Part shown: piece after piece, positions 1-9,202 of the stretch
Layout: the number at the start of each line of letters is the position of its first letter
How positions within the stretch are numbered: the stretch's first letter is position 1
Source of the DNA: Methanolobus sp. UBA32
GTDB taxonomy: Archaea; Halobacteriota; Methanosarcinia; Methanosarcinales; Methanosarcinaceae
Direction of reading: 5' to 3'
Assembly: GCA_002507205.1 (NCBI GenBank)
Contig: DAZF01000045.1
Coordinates: 1-44,021, forward strand
DNA: 44,021 nucleotides
Translations under genes and position numbers: made by a program
Notes under the pieces: generated by a model
Told to the model about the DNA's origin: nothing
Seen by the model: the letters and a program-made list of their open reading frames with translations, nothing else
Database searches by the model: none

Positions 1-392
1 GTTACTGTAATCGCATTAACAGTAATTAACTGTGTTACATTCTCACCACTTGTACCATGAGTTATAGTGACAGTACTGTTGGCGGTAGTAAGGGCTGTAC
101 CGTTTACAGGATAAGTTGTCAAATTGTTTTCTTCAAAGTCTGCAAAACCAATGTACTCTGTACTTGCATCAGACATTTTAAGTGTTACAACAAGTTCGGT
201 CAGATCAAGCTCCTCGGTGTCATTGTAAGTAACCTTTGGAGCATCCTTCACTGTAACTTCAGTTACTGTAACAGGTGCCGCACTTGCAATTATTATAGGG
301 ATAAACATCGAAAGAACGAACAATATCGACAATATTACCCTTGTATACTTCAATATAGCGTTTTGTGTACTGTTTTTCATAAAGGGATGCAT
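1..392 (-). CDS. Secreted Ig-like surface protein, N-terminal part only
   Basis: Reading the minus strand from ATG at 392 gives an open frame of 130 codons that leaves the window at base 1. A GGGTGAG ribosome binding site sits about 5 nt before this ATG; a second in-frame ATG lies at 380. Residues about 13-36 form a basic start followed by a hydrophobic stretch (ILSILFVLSMFIPIIIASA), a typical signal peptide. The next about 90 residues (VTVTEVTVKDAP, then YNDTEELDLTELVVTL, then TTYPVNGTAL) have the pattern of bacterial Ig-like repeat domains found in archaeal and bacterial cell-surface proteins. It is probably exported and displayed at the cell surface. Partner and function are unknown and the C-terminus is outside the window. 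The coding frame and signal peptide are seen directly; the Ig-like call is recognition by pattern. Confidence 0.75.
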   Translation of the reverse strand, partial: MHPFMKNSTQNAILKYTRVILSILFVLSMFIPIIIASAAPVTVTEVTVKDAPKVTYNDTEELDLTELVVTLKMSDASTEYIGFADFEENNLTTYPVNGTALTTANSTVTITHGTSGENVTQLITVNAITV

Positions 393-726
393 ACTCTCAC
401 CCTTGACAATAATCTGTAATTTGATCCAGAATTATCTGCCAAATATATATGAGTTACACACAAGTCAGTATACAGCTAACGCTGATTACTTTTACGGACA
501 TGCAGTATTATCACTGATGTCCCACATTACTCCACATATTCAATACGTAATAATATAATATATAATTATTTAATAGCATGTAATATATAAATTTTCAATA
601 ATTATTTTGCAATATAAACATGAAGAGATACAGGAAAATGAATATATCGACATATGGTGATAATTCAAAAAATATATCTATCATGTACATGTTAAACCTG
701 CCACTCAGTAATAGAGATGAAACTTC
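393..726. other. Divergent intergenic region, AT-rich promoter zone
   Basis: These 334 bases separate the divergent surface-protein gene and the ClC gene. Bases about 548-600 are almost pure A/T with several TATA-like stretches, which fits promoters for one or both genes. A possible 67-codon frame starting at ATG 620 overlaps the ClC gene out of frame, has no recognisable domain and is not called. No RNA gene or repeat is seen. Confidence 0.4.
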
Positions 727-2472
727 TTGGATGGAAAAACAGCTCTCAAAAACTTCAAGCAAAATCTGCTCCAATGGTTGCAGACAGAGTCACTGGTATC
801 CAATTCTCTGGCACTTGTCGTAGGTGTCCTGACAGGGCTTACCATCGTATTTTATGACAGGTTACTGGAAATTAGTCATAATTCCTTTTACGGAATACTT
901 CCAGATTCCCCCGGCTATTTTATAATACTGCTGCCTGCCCTTGGTGGGCTCATCGTTGGTATAATAGTTCATTTTTTCATACATACAAGACGCTATGACA
1001 TTGAAGAGGTCATTGAGGCAACTGCCCTGCATGGCGGCAGAATGTCAGCAAGAAATGCATTCCTGGAAGTTCTTGCATCTATCGTATCCATAGGTTCAGG
1101 CGGGTCTGTAGGAAAGGAAGCACCCGTAGTTCTTGCAGGTTCAGGTGTAGGATCGTCACTCTCACAGATACTCAAGATACATGGCAATAGGGTGAAAATA
1201 CTTATCGGCTGCGGCGCAGCAGGCGGAATCGCCGCAGCATATAATGCACCTCTTGCAGGAGTCGTGTTCGCAGTGGAGGTAATACTCGGTGAACTTGAAG
1301 CCAGTTCATTCATACCCATTGTCATCTCTGCTGTCTTTGCAACACTTGTTTCAAGTGTCATATTTGGAGTCAGGACAATAGAAGTATCATCGTATCAACT
1401 TGTAAATCCCTTCTTTGAATCCATACTATACCTGCTCCTGGGAGTATTGGCCGGAATAGTATCTGCAATTCTGTTGCGTGCCCTTTTCGGAACACACAAA
1501 GTATTTGATTCTCTGAGCATACACCCGGTGATCAAGCCTGCTGTTGGTGGCCTGTTCGTAGGCCTTATAGGATTCTTCTACCCACAGGTGTTCGGCGTGG
1601 GATACGACGTAATCACCGATGCCCTGAACAACGGACTGGCGCTGAAACTCATGCTGGCACTCATTTTTCTGAAAATCATCGCATTCTCTTTCACCATGGG
1701 ATCCGGCGGGTCCGGAGGGTCCATCGTACCTTCACTTTTTGTGGGTGCAATGCTTGGTGGCGCCTACGGTTCAATAGTTCACAGTATGTTCCCAATGGTC
1801 ACAGCAGAATCCGGCGCATATGCCCTTGCTGGCATGGGAGCCGTATTCGCAGGAACAAGCAGGGCACCCCTTGCATCGATTCTCATCCTTTTTGAACTTA
1901 CACGCGACTACAACATGATACTGCCAATAATGCTTGCATGCGTGGTCAGCAATGTGGTTTCAACTTCCTTTAACTCCGAATCCATATTCACAGAAGGACT
2001 ACATAGAAGGGGCTTCACCATCCGTAAAGGAAGGGAAATCGACATCATGGAATCACTCCTGGTGACAGATGCAATGAAACACAACGTCCAGACAGTATCG
2101 GAAAATAAAAATGTAGGAGCATTGATATCCCTTATGCAAACAAGCAGGCATGCCGGGTTCCCTGTGCTTGATTCAAATGGAAACCTGTCCGGCATCGTTA
2201 CGCTTAAAGATGTCAGGGACAAAGTAGGCCATGACGAACTTAATAAGACGATCAATGAGATCTGCACTAAAGATGTTGAAGTGGCATATCCTGAAGAAAC
2301 TTTGAATACAGTACTGAAGCGCCTTGCTGCAAAAGATATCGGAAGACTTCCGGTAGTCTCAAAAACAGACAGAACGAAGCTGCTTGGCATAATAACACGC
2401 AGTGATATCGTTAAGTTATATGACAAGAAGATTCTTGCCAAAGTTCAGCGACTTCAAAAAGAAGGCACTTAA
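727..2472 (+). CDS. ClC family chloride channel/transporter with two CBS domains
   Basis: Membrane protein for chloride (anion) transport, 581 residues. The ClC signature motifs are present: GSGGSVGKEAP (residues 123-133) with the gating glutamate E131, and GSGGSGGSIVP (325-335) for anion coordination. About ten hydrophobic segments lie between residues 25 and 415. Two CBS domains follow (about 446-500 and 506-568), which in this family usually bind adenine nucleotides and gate transport. Whether it is a channel or a chloride/proton exchanger cannot be read from the motifs. The start is unusual: the only start in frame after the stop at 718 is TTG 727, behind GAGATGA at 714-720. An ATG at 717 is in another frame and closes soon. 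The gene is monocistronic and converges on the methylthiotransferase gene. Confidence 0.92.
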   Translation: MDGKTALKNFKQNLLQWLQTESLVSNSLALVVGVLTGLTIVFYDRLLEISHNSFYGILPDSPGYFIILLPALGGLIVGIIVHFFIHTRRYDIEEVIEATALHGGRMSARNAFLEVLASIVSIGSGGSVGKEAPVVLAGSGVGSSLSQILKIHGNRVKILIGCGAAGGIAAAYNAPLAGVVFAVEVILGELEASSFIPIVISAVFATLVSSVIFGVRTIEVSSYQLVNPFFESILYLLLGVLAGIVSAILLRALFGTHKVFDSLSIHPVIKPAVGGLFVGLIGFFYPQVFGVGYDVITDALNNGLALKLMLALIFLKIIAFSFTMGSGGSGGSIVPSLFVGAMLGGAYGSIVHSMFPMVTAESGAYALAGMGAVFAGTSRAPLASILILFELTRDYNMILPIMLACVVSNVVSTSFNSESIFTEGLHRRGFTIRKGREIDIMESLLVTDAMKHNVQTVSENKNVGALISLMQTSRHAGFPVLDSNGNLSGIVTLKDVRDKVGHDELNKTINEICTKDVEVAYPEETLNTVLKRLAAKDIGRLPVVSKTDRTKLLGIITRSDIVKLYDKKILAKVQRLQKEGT

Positions 2473-2512
2473 CCGGAGTTAAAGCTTAAATTTGTTGAAA
2501 TTCCGGTTTAAT
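2471..2512. terminator. Hairpin between convergent genes
   Basis: AACCGGA (2471-2477) and TCCGGTT (2502-2508) form a perfect 7-bp stem between the end of the ClC gene and the end of the convergent methylthiotransferase gene, followed by TAATTTA. It could end transcription from either side. No long U-tract is present, so this is a moderate call. Confidence 0.4.
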
Positions 2513-2516
2513 TTAC

Positions 2517-3794
2517 TTAAACTACAATCCTTCCCAGGAAATAGCCCGGTGTAGCATCGTATATGTAGACACGGCAGGTAATTCCCGGTTCAAGATCACA
2601 TTCAGGAATGACTACCGGTTTGTATGAATCAGTGCGTGCCATCATTCCTTTCTGTTTTGCAGGCTTTGAGAGGAAAACATCAGCTTCCCTGCCAATCATA
2701 CAATCCCTTGACCCAAGTTTAACAGATTCACAAACCTCATGCATCTCATTGGACCTGTTCACGATTATGCGGGAATCGATTTTCCGCAGATCCCAGGCTT
2801 TGGTATGTGGTCTTGGAGTGAAACGGGATATATTCACCTTTTCAGGTTTGTACTCTTTCACCCATTCAACTGTCTTTTTGATATCCTCATCTGTTTCACC
2901 CGGATAACCTACAATGATATCCGTGAAAATGGTCATGTCCGGAAATCGGGACCTGAACGTATCAACAATTGTATTAGCTTCTGAAATCGAATGATACCTG
3001 TTCATAGCTTCCAGAATGCTATCAGATGCGGATTGTATAGGCAGATGAAGAAATTTGTATATTTTCTCATTTTCAAAAGCATCCAGCAGGTCATCAAGAA
3101 TCGGCGTCACTGAAAAAGGATTCATCATCCCAACCCTTATTTTGAACTGGCCGGGTATCCCGCATATCCTGTCAAGCAATTGAGGCAACAACACTTCTTT
3201 ATCAGTGCCATACTGGCCATTGTCCTGTGAAGTCAGCCAAATCTCACGGCAACCGTCTTCAACCGCCCTTCTGACATCATCCACTATCTCATCCGGCTCG
3301 AATGAACGCAGGCTACCACGTGCAATAGTCACTATACAATATGCACAGGCATAGTTGCAGCCCTGTGATAGCTGACAGATATGGATATTAGAATTGAAAC
3401 GTATCCTTGGAACACTCTGGAAACCCTCTGGTTCCGACAGGAATACCTTAACACTGCCATTTGAAGAGTTAAGAGAATCAAGCACCTGACCCACTCGTGA
3501 TATAGAGTTCACACCAAGTATGTGGGCATTGGGATTCTGGTGCATGATATCATCAAGCTGTACTTCAGGCATACAGCCAGTGACTATAACTTTTATTCCT
3601 TTTTCACCCAGCTCTCTGATTTTGTAAAGAATCTTCTGCTCAGTAGTATACTTCACAGTACATGTATTGATAACAACGACCTCAGCATCTTTCTCAGGGA
3701 CCAGCTCATGACCGCAGTCCCTGACACTTGCCTTCATTATCTCAGCTGATGCCTGGCTTGCAGAACAGCCGTATGTAGAGATATGTACTTTCAT
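2517..3794 (-). CDS. Archaeal tRNA methylthiotransferase (MtaB/CDKAL1 type)
   Basis: Radical-SAM enzyme of the MiaB/MtaB family; archaeal members add a methylthio group to N6-threonylcarbamoyladenosine at tRNA position 37 (ms2t6A). Numbered from ATG 3794: the N-terminal domain has three cluster cysteines C10 (TYGCSAS), C45 (NTCTV) and C74 (TGCMPE). The radical-SAM motif CNYACAYC has C146, C150 and C153. A TRAM-like RNA-binding domain fills the last about 60 residues (KGMMARTDSYKPVVIPE). The product is 425 residues, the usual length. The frame is open six codons upstream to a GTG at 3812, but the family begins with MKVHISTYGC. It lies 18 nt after the fructose-bisphosphatase gene and may be cotranscribed. 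KEOPS, which makes the t6A substrate, is represented nearby by cgi121, a sensible pairing. Confidence 0.9.
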   Translation of the reverse strand: MKVHISTYGCSASQASAEIMKASVRDCGHELVPEKDAEVVVINTCTVKYTTEQKILYKIRELGEKGIKVIVTGCMPEVQLDDIMHQNPNAHILGVNSISRVGQVLDSLNSSNGSVKVFLSEPEGFQSVPRIRFNSNIHICQLSQGCNYACAYCIVTIARGSLRSFEPDEIVDDVRRAVEDGCREIWLTSQDNGQYGTDKEVLLPQLLDRICGIPGQFKIRVGMMNPFSVTPILDDLLDAFENEKIYKFLHLPIQSASDSILEAMNRYHSISEANTIVDTFRSRFPDMTIFTDIIVGYPGETDEDIKKTVEWVKEYKPEKVNISRFTPRPHTKAWDLRKIDSRIIVNRSNEMHEVCESVKLGSRDCMIGREADVFLSKPAKQKGMMARTDSYKPVVIPECDLEPGITCRVYIYDATPGYFLGRIVV

Positions 3795-3812
3795 TTTACA
3801 GATCATTAACAC

Positions 3813-4904
3813 TTATATGAATCTCAGAGGAGTTTTCTCGGTGTCATGGATATAGATAGTATCTGAAAATTTGACAACACCGGAACTACCCATGGTAATA
3901 CTATGAACCCTTGCGTCGCCGTCTCCGAAAAGATTGACACCTCTAAGCAGTAATCCTGGTGTGACACCTGTAGCAGAGAAAATAATATCCTTTCCAGGAG
4001 CCAGTTTCTCAGTGTCCATTACATCGTTGATGTTCCCTTCTGTGATGCCCATCTTCTCAAGTCTTGGCATTTTTTCAGCCTTTTCCGTTGCTATCTCTTC
4101 AGGTGAACCGCCATTTGCCACGGTTGGGAGAACAAGCCTTGCAAGTATCTTACCACCAAGTATCTTAATTGCAGCTGCTGTAAGCACAGCTTCCCCGGAA
4201 CCACCTGCACCAAGTACCATGTGTACGCCGGAGCCACGAATTGCAGTTGCTATACCAGGCATGAGATCACCATCGGTAATCAGGTTCACCCTGGCACCTG
4301 TTTCCCTTATCTCTTTTATCTTATCCTTGTGTCTGTCCCTTTCAAGAATAACGACCACAAGCTCATCCACATTCCTGTTAAGAGCCTTTGCAACTATCTG
4401 GAGATTCTGGAGTACGGGTGCATCAAGGTCTATTTTTTCATTCGGATGTGCTTTCTCATATTTTACGACTTCTGAACCGACAACTATCTTATCCATATAA
4501 ATATCCGGACCATGGAACAGCCCACCTCTCTCAGCCATAGCCATAACAGATATGGCGCCTGGGGTTCCGTTCGCTGCAAGATTGGTTCCCTCAAGAGGAT
4601 CTACTGCAATATCGACTTCCAGGTCACCTTCACCTGTTCCCACTTCTTCACCGATGAAAAGCATAGGTGCTTCATCACGTTCACCTTCCCCTATCTTGAT
4701 CATACCCTTCATATCAAGACAGTTCAGCATTCTACGCATGGCTTCCACAGAAACCTGGTCTGCATAATTCTTATCGCCACGGCCCATCTGGTAGGAAGCT
4801 GCAATAGCTGCTGCTTCAGTAACATGTAATAACCTGGGCAAAAGGGAACACTCGATCGGTCCCGCACATTTAATCATCTCTTCAGCGGTTTTAGGGTGAG
4901 GCAT
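3813..4904 (-). CDS. glpX: Class II fructose-1,6-bisphosphatase
   Basis: GlpX-type phosphatase that removes the 1-phosphate from fructose 1,6-bisphosphate, the committed step of gluconeogenesis, in the cytosol. Metal and phosphate motifs are visible: GEGERDEAPM (residues 72-81), DPLEGT (102-107) and the glycine-rich GAGGSGEAVL. The product is 363 residues, normal for the family. The start chosen is ATG 4904, about 10 nt after AGGA; an in-frame ATG at 4913 would abut that ribosome binding site. The methylthiotransferase gene follows after 18 nt. A class I aldolase gene in the same window (19537) supplies the preceding gluconeogenic reaction, though it is not linked in an operon. Confidence 0.9.
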   Translation of the reverse strand: MPHPKTAEEMIKCAGPIECSLLPRLLHVTEAAAIAASYQMGRGDKNYADQVSVEAMRRMLNCLDMKGMIKIGEGERDEAPMLFIGEEVGTGEGDLEVDIAVDPLEGTNLAANGTPGAISVMAMAERGGLFHGPDIYMDKIVVGSEVVKYEKAHPNEKIDLDAPVLQNLQIVAKALNRNVDELVVVILERDRHKDKIKEIRETGARVNLITDGDLMPGIATAIRGSGVHMVLGAGGSGEAVLTAAAIKILGGKILARLVLPTVANGGSPEEIATEKAEKMPRLEKMGITEGNINDVMDTEKLAPGKDIIFSATGVTPGLLLRGVNLFGDGDARVHSITMGSSGVVKFSDTIYIHDTEKTPLRFI

Positions 4905-5005
4905 AATTATCATTTCCTGAATTGTTTTTTATAAAGAATTTGATGGCACATGTATTAATGGTTTCTATATTAGAGTTTCGCGGGGTTGATTCCTAAATGA
5001 TATTG

Positions 5006-5515
5006 TTATTTTAAAACATCAACCAGAGCCACTCTTTCCAGAACAAGTGACGGAATCATATCTTCACCTGCTGCTAGAACCTCTTTATCAGTTATAGAAA
5101 ACTGTTCGATCAAAGCGGCTCTTTTAGAACTATTATATTCTATTACAGGTGCTTCTTCAATAATATCCTTTAAGGCCCTGACAGATTGCTTCACATTTTC
5201 ATTATCTCCAAGAACAACAAATGCCACATCCATCTGCCCTTCATGAACACCCATTGAAAATGCTTCTTCAATCTGTTTTTTCCCAGAAGCGTATCGCATT
5301 ATCTCTATGCCCAGATCACGTGCCATGCAGCAATTATTCTCTTTTGCACGCAGGGCTTTCCGGACAGCAAAAAGAAGGTGTTCTTCACCTGCTATCTTAC
5401 CAGCGTCCATTGCCTGAATGATGGTTTTATAATCAGAAGATACAGACCTCACCATCTTAAGAAAATCAGGCACACTGTCTATGGAGATAGATCCACCCGT
5501 CATCTTGAATTCCAT
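5006..5515 (-). CDS. cgi121: KEOPS complex subunit Cgi121
   Basis: Small alpha/beta protein of 169 residues. Cgi121 binds the Bud32 kinase subunit and the 3' end of tRNA in the KEOPS complex, which makes threonylcarbamoyladenosine (t6A) at tRNA position 37. Recognition rests on the middle stretch HLLFAVRKALRAKENN, on MRYASGKKQIEEAF, and on the conserved C-terminus LVLERVALVDVLK. The ATG at 5515 gives the usual family length. The gene is 101 nt upstream of glpX on the same strand and diverges from the small zinc-ribbon gene at 5635. Other KEOPS subunits are not in the window. Confidence 0.85.
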   Translation of the reverse strand: MEFKMTGGSISIDSVPDFLKMVRSVSSDYKTIIQAMDAGKIAGEEHLLFAVRKALRAKENNCCMARDLGIEIMRYASGKKQIEEAFSMGVHEGQMDVAFVVLGDNENVKQSVRALKDIIEEAPVIEYNSSKRAALIEQFSITDKEVLAAGEDMIPSLVLERVALVDVLK

Positions 5516-5634
5516 GTACCATGATACAAGGTTCCCTGAGAATAAGTATATCGGTCAGATATGCATGAACCATTGTGCAACTGGATAACTTTATCAGCCC
5601 ATAGACCAACAGACTGAATGGAATACGGGGAATT

Positions 5635-5787
5635 ATGAACAAACAACACGACATACATCAAAACAAGCTTTATAAATGCCATAACTGCGGTTATGCCAGA
5701 GAAGTTATTGTTCCTTGTAATAACTGTGGGGAAGAAGACATCATGTGCCCTTTCTGCGGGGAACGAATGACAAGAAACTGGGAATGA
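5635..5787 (+). CDS. 50-residue zinc-ribbon protein
   Basis: A short frame from ATG 5635 to TGA 5785-5787 encodes 50 residues with three CxxC pairs: CHNC, CNNC and CPFC. The spacing suits one or two zinc knuckles of rubredoxin/zinc-ribbon type. It has a GGGG ribosome binding site 5 nt before the ATG and begins MNKQHDIHQNKLYKC. Nothing else identifies a role; such proteins often bind nucleic acid or act as subunits of larger complexes. It diverges from cgi121 (119 nt between starts) and is followed by a 303-nt gap before leuS. It is below the length at which many gene callers stop. Confidence 0.7.
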   Translation: MNKQHDIHQNKLYKCHNCGYAREVIVPCNNCGEEDIMCPFCGERMTRNWE

Positions 5788-5872
5788 GGTAAACCAGAAC
5801 ACATCTGAATAAATATGAATACTGCTTCTGAAATGGTTTATTCAAAAATATCAATAATTGTTTTTCCGTGTG

Positions 5873-5921
5873 TTTTATGTAGGTTGTTATTTATTACCAC
5901 ATAAAATACTACTGAACAACC
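5873..5921. promoter_or_regulatory. Overlapping inverted repeats upstream of leuS
   Basis: In the 303-nt gap before leuS, TTTTATGT (5873-5880) pairs perfectly with ACATAAAA (5899-5906), extended by GG/CC across one unpaired A. GGTTGTT (5882-5888) also pairs perfectly with AACAACC (5915-5921). The two pairings share bases, so the folds would compete. It could be an operator, or a structure at the end of the zinc-ribbon transcript. The likely leuS TATA element (TTAATATT, about 6016-6023) is downstream of it. Confidence 0.35.
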
Positions 5922-6090
5922 AATTGATGTATCACCTGAAGCTTTCTTGCCGATAATCCATGTGTACCCAATACAAAGGATATGAGATAACTTCATTTCA
6001 GGATGAATACAGAAACTTAATATTTGACCTGAACGAGTTTATGTAATGAACTCTTGCGGTTATTTATGTCCGGTGTAAGAGGTGCTAACA

Positions 6091-8979
6091 ATGGAACAGG
6101 ATTACGATGCACAAAGAATAGAGAACAAATGGCAAAGCCGTTGGAATGAGAGCAGGATATTCGAACCTGAGCCTGATGAAAGGGAAAAATTCTTTATTAC
6201 TATCCCTTACCCATACTTAAACGGCAATTTACACGCCGGGCACACAAGAACCTTCACCATCGGAGATGTCATAGCCAGGCACAAGAGGATGCTTGGATAT
6301 AATGTCCTGTACCCTATGGGATTCCATGTCACAGGAACCCCTATTGTGGGACTCGCAGAACTGATTGCAAACAAGGATCCGCAGACAATAGATGTTTATT
6401 CCCGCCTGCACAGGATACCCGATGATATACTTGAAACACTTACAACTCCTGAAAAGATAGTGGAATACTTCAGTGTGGAAGCAGAAAAAGCCATGCGCTC
6501 CATTGGTTATTCAATTGACTGGAGACGCAAGTTCACAACTACCGATGATACATATAAGAAATTCATCGAATGGCAGTTCAATCTTCTTCATGACAAAGGA
6601 CTTATCGTAAAAGGCGCACACCCTGTCAAATGGTGCCCTAATGACAATAACCCTGTAGAGGACCACGACATACTTCACGGAGAAGAAGCCACGATCGTTG
6701 ACTTTACCCTGATGAAATTCAGGTATGACGGAATGGTGCTTCCATGTGCAACTCTCAGGCCTGAGACTATTTTCGGTGTTACTAACCTATGGGTGAACCC
6801 GGACATAGAGCATGCAAAACTTAAGGTCACAAAGGATGGCCGTGAAGAGATATGGATTGTAAGTCAGGAAGCTTACAGGAAGCTTACCTTCACCGACAGG
6901 ATGATTGAGTTCATAGAAAACGTACCTGGAAAAGACCTTATAGGTATTAAGGTAAAGAATCCGCTTTCAGGAAATGAAGTAATTACCCTGCCTGCATCCT
7001 TTGTTAAAGCAGAGAACGGCAGCGGAATAGTTATGAGCGTTCCTGCACACGCACCTTATGATTACCTTGCACTCAAGGATCTCTACGACAAAGACCTTTC
7101 TGAATATGGCATTACAGAAGACCTAAGAGACATCAGACTTATCTCCCTTATCCAGGCCAAGGAATTCGGAGAATATCCGGCAGTTGAAGCTGTTGAGCAA
7201 TTCGGTGTAAAGGACCAGAAAGACCCTAAAGCTGAAGAAGCAACGAAGATGGTTTACCGCCGTGAATTCCATGGTGGTGTCCTGAAAGAGAATACAGGAA
7301 AATACGCCGGTGTCGCTGTTTCCAAGATAAAGGATATACTCACACGGGACCTCATTGAGCAGGGAATAGGAGAAGTGTTCTATGAGTTCAGTGAACCCGT
7401 TGTTTGCCGCTGCGGAACCCCATGTGTGGTAAACATGGTCAAAGGACAGTGGTTCCTCAATTATTCTAATCCGGAGTGGAAAGATAAGGTCTACAAATGC
7501 ATTGAAAACATGGACATTATCCCTGAGGAACTAAGGGTTGAGTTCAACAACAAGGTAGACTGGTTAAAGGACAAGGCCTGTGCAAGGAAAAAAGGACTTG
7601 GAACTAAACTTCCGTTCGATCCTAACTGGCTCATCGAATCACTTGGTGATTCAACAATATACATGTCATATTATATCACAAACAAGTTCTTTGCGCAGGG
7701 TATCGATGTAGAACAACTCAAACCTGCACTCTTTGATTACGTACTGCTTGGCAAAGGAACCGTGCAGCAGGCAGCAATTGATACCGAACTTCCGGAATCA
7801 CTCATTGCAAACATCAAGTCAGATTTCGACTACTGGTATCCTGTGGACCTGAGATCATCAGGAAAGGACCTTGTACCAAATCACCTTTTGTTCTTCCTGT
7901 TCCACCATGTAGCCATATTTGATGAGGACAAATGGCCACGTGCCCTTGCAGTAAACGGATTTGTGTCCCTTGAAGGACAGAAGATGAGTAAATCAAAAGG
8001 CCCCATACTTACACTCAGAGAAGCTGTTGACACCTATGGAGCTGATGTCTCACGTATGTACATCCTTTCAAGTGCAGAGCAGACACAGGATGCAGACTGG
8101 AGAAATTCAGGGGTCGAAACCTCAAGGAAGCAGGTGGAAAGGTTCTACAAACTTGCAAATGAGATAATTGATTCCGGTGCAGCATCCGGTATTGAGGGAG
8201 AACTTAAACTCATCGATCGCTGGATGCTCAGCAGGCTTCAGCAGTGCATCAGGGAAACAAACAACGACATGACATCCATCCGCACAAGAAGTGCGCTTCA
8301 AAATGCATTCTTCCTGCTCTACAATGATGTGAAATGGTATCAAAGAAGAGGTGGAAGCGCGCTCCTCTATGATGTACTCGATACATGGGTACGCCTGATG
8401 GCACCATTTACTCCTCACATATGCGAGGAACTGTGGGCTGCAATGGGTCATAAAGATGGTGATTTTGTTTCACAGGCAGTGTATCCGATATTCTGCCCAA
8501 GGTTCACCGACAACGATGCGGAACTCGCAGAAGAGCTTATGTGCAGCACACTTTCAGATATCGAGGAGATCATAAAGGTCACCAAGATAACACCGAAGAT
8601 GGTAGCACTTTACACTTCCCCGCAATGGAAAGTGAAGGCTTTCAAGATGGCACTCGAAATGAAGAACGAGGGTGACCTCAATCCCGGAAAACTCATTAAG
8701 ACATTGATGGCAGACCCGGAGAATCGCAAGTATGGGAAGGAGATTCCAAAATATGTCCAGAAACTTGTACCGGACATCTCCAGCATGAAGACTGAAAGAT
8801 TTGAGATGCTGCTTGGAATGAATCTTGATGAGATGACAATCCTTCAGGAGAATATCGGCTGTCTTTCAAATGAAATAGGTTGTACGATACAGGTTTACAC
8901 TGCAGATGAACCAGAGTACGATCCTGAGAACAAGTCAAAGTTTGCAGCCCCACTCAGGCCTGCAATTTATCTTGAATGA
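6091..8979 (+). CDS. leuS: Leucyl-tRNA synthetase, archaeal type
   Basis: Class I aminoacyl-tRNA synthetase that charges tRNA-Leu with leucine. The product is 962 residues. The HIGH-type motif HAGH is at 48-51, after PYPYLNGNL; KMSKS is at 631-635. The CP1 editing insertion lies between them and includes TLRPETIFG, which discharges wrongly charged tRNA. The anticodon-binding helical domain and archaeal C-terminal extension follow. The start is ATG 6091, which has AGAGGTG 6 nt upstream; the in-frame GTG at 6082 overlaps that site and is rejected. A strong hairpin plus T-run follows the stop, so leuS is probably transcribed alone. Confidence 0.97.
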   Translation: MEQDYDAQRIENKWQSRWNESRIFEPEPDEREKFFITIPYPYLNGNLHAGHTRTFTIGDVIARHKRMLGYNVLYPMGFHVTGTPIVGLAELIANKDPQTIDVYSRLHRIPDDILETLTTPEKIVEYFSVEAEKAMRSIGYSIDWRRKFTTTDDTYKKFIEWQFNLLHDKGLIVKGAHPVKWCPNDNNPVEDHDILHGEEATIVDFTLMKFRYDGMVLPCATLRPETIFGVTNLWVNPDIEHAKLKVTKDGREEIWIVSQEAYRKLTFTDRMIEFIENVPGKDLIGIKVKNPLSGNEVITLPASFVKAENGSGIVMSVPAHAPYDYLALKDLYDKDLSEYGITEDLRDIRLISLIQAKEFGEYPAVEAVEQFGVKDQKDPKAEEATKMVYRREFHGGVLKENTGKYAGVAVSKIKDILTRDLIEQGIGEVFYEFSEPVVCRCGTPCVVNMVKGQWFLNYSNPEWKDKVYKCIENMDIIPEELRVEFNNKVDWLKDKACARKKGLGTKLPFDPNWLIESLGDSTIYMSYYITNKFFAQGIDVEQLKPALFDYVLLGKGTVQQAAIDTELPESLIANIKSDFDYWYPVDLRSSGKDLVPNHLLFFLFHHVAIFDEDKWPRALAVNGFVSLEGQKMSKSKGPILTLREAVDTYGADVSRMYILSSAEQTQDADWRNSGVETSRKQVERFYKLANEIIDSGAASGIEGELKLIDRWMLSRLQQCIRETNNDMTSIRTRSALQNAFFLLYNDVKWYQRRGGSALLYDVLDTWVRLMAPFTPHICEELWAAMGHKDGDFVSQAVYPIFCPRFTDNDAELAEELMCSTLSDIEEIIKVTKITPKMVALYTSPQWKVKAFKMALEMKNEGDLNPGKLIKTLMADPENRKYGKEIPKYVQKLVPDISSMKTERFEMLLGMNLDEMTILQENIGCLSNEIGCTIQVYTADEPEYDPENKSKFAAPLRPAIYLE

Positions 8980-8987
8980 ATTGTGTT

Positions 8988-9017
8988 GCTGGCTCTTGAA
9001 GCCAGCTTTCTTTTTTT
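8988..9017 (+). terminator. leuS terminator
   Basis: GCTGGCT (8988-8994), a 5-nt loop, then AGCCAGC (9000-9006) form a perfect 7-bp stem, followed by TTTCTTTTTTT. It begins 8 nt after the leuS stop codon. It resembles a bacterial intrinsic terminator, and the T-run is also the archaeal termination signal. Confidence 0.75.
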
Positions 9018-9202
9018 AGATATGAATCCTGTCCACGATTATTATATAATTTGTTGCGATAATTATAAATCTGAATCCAATAAAATAGAAGTAACATATT
9101 AGATACCCAACAAATGGAAGAATCATAATTCAGAATGAAACCAGGATAAAACACGTCAATTCATATCTTAAAGTCCTTATTGCCACCTTAATATTCAGTT
9201 CA

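Noticed and set aside
57..419. Plus-strand frame of 120 codons
   Set aside because: It lies opposite the Ig-like surface-protein gene, has odd composition rich in Cys and Tyr, and no domain; the minus-strand frame with signal peptide explains the region.
620..823. Plus-strand frame before and inside the ClC gene
   Set aside because: No recognisable domain, AT-driven composition, and it overlaps the ClC start in another frame.
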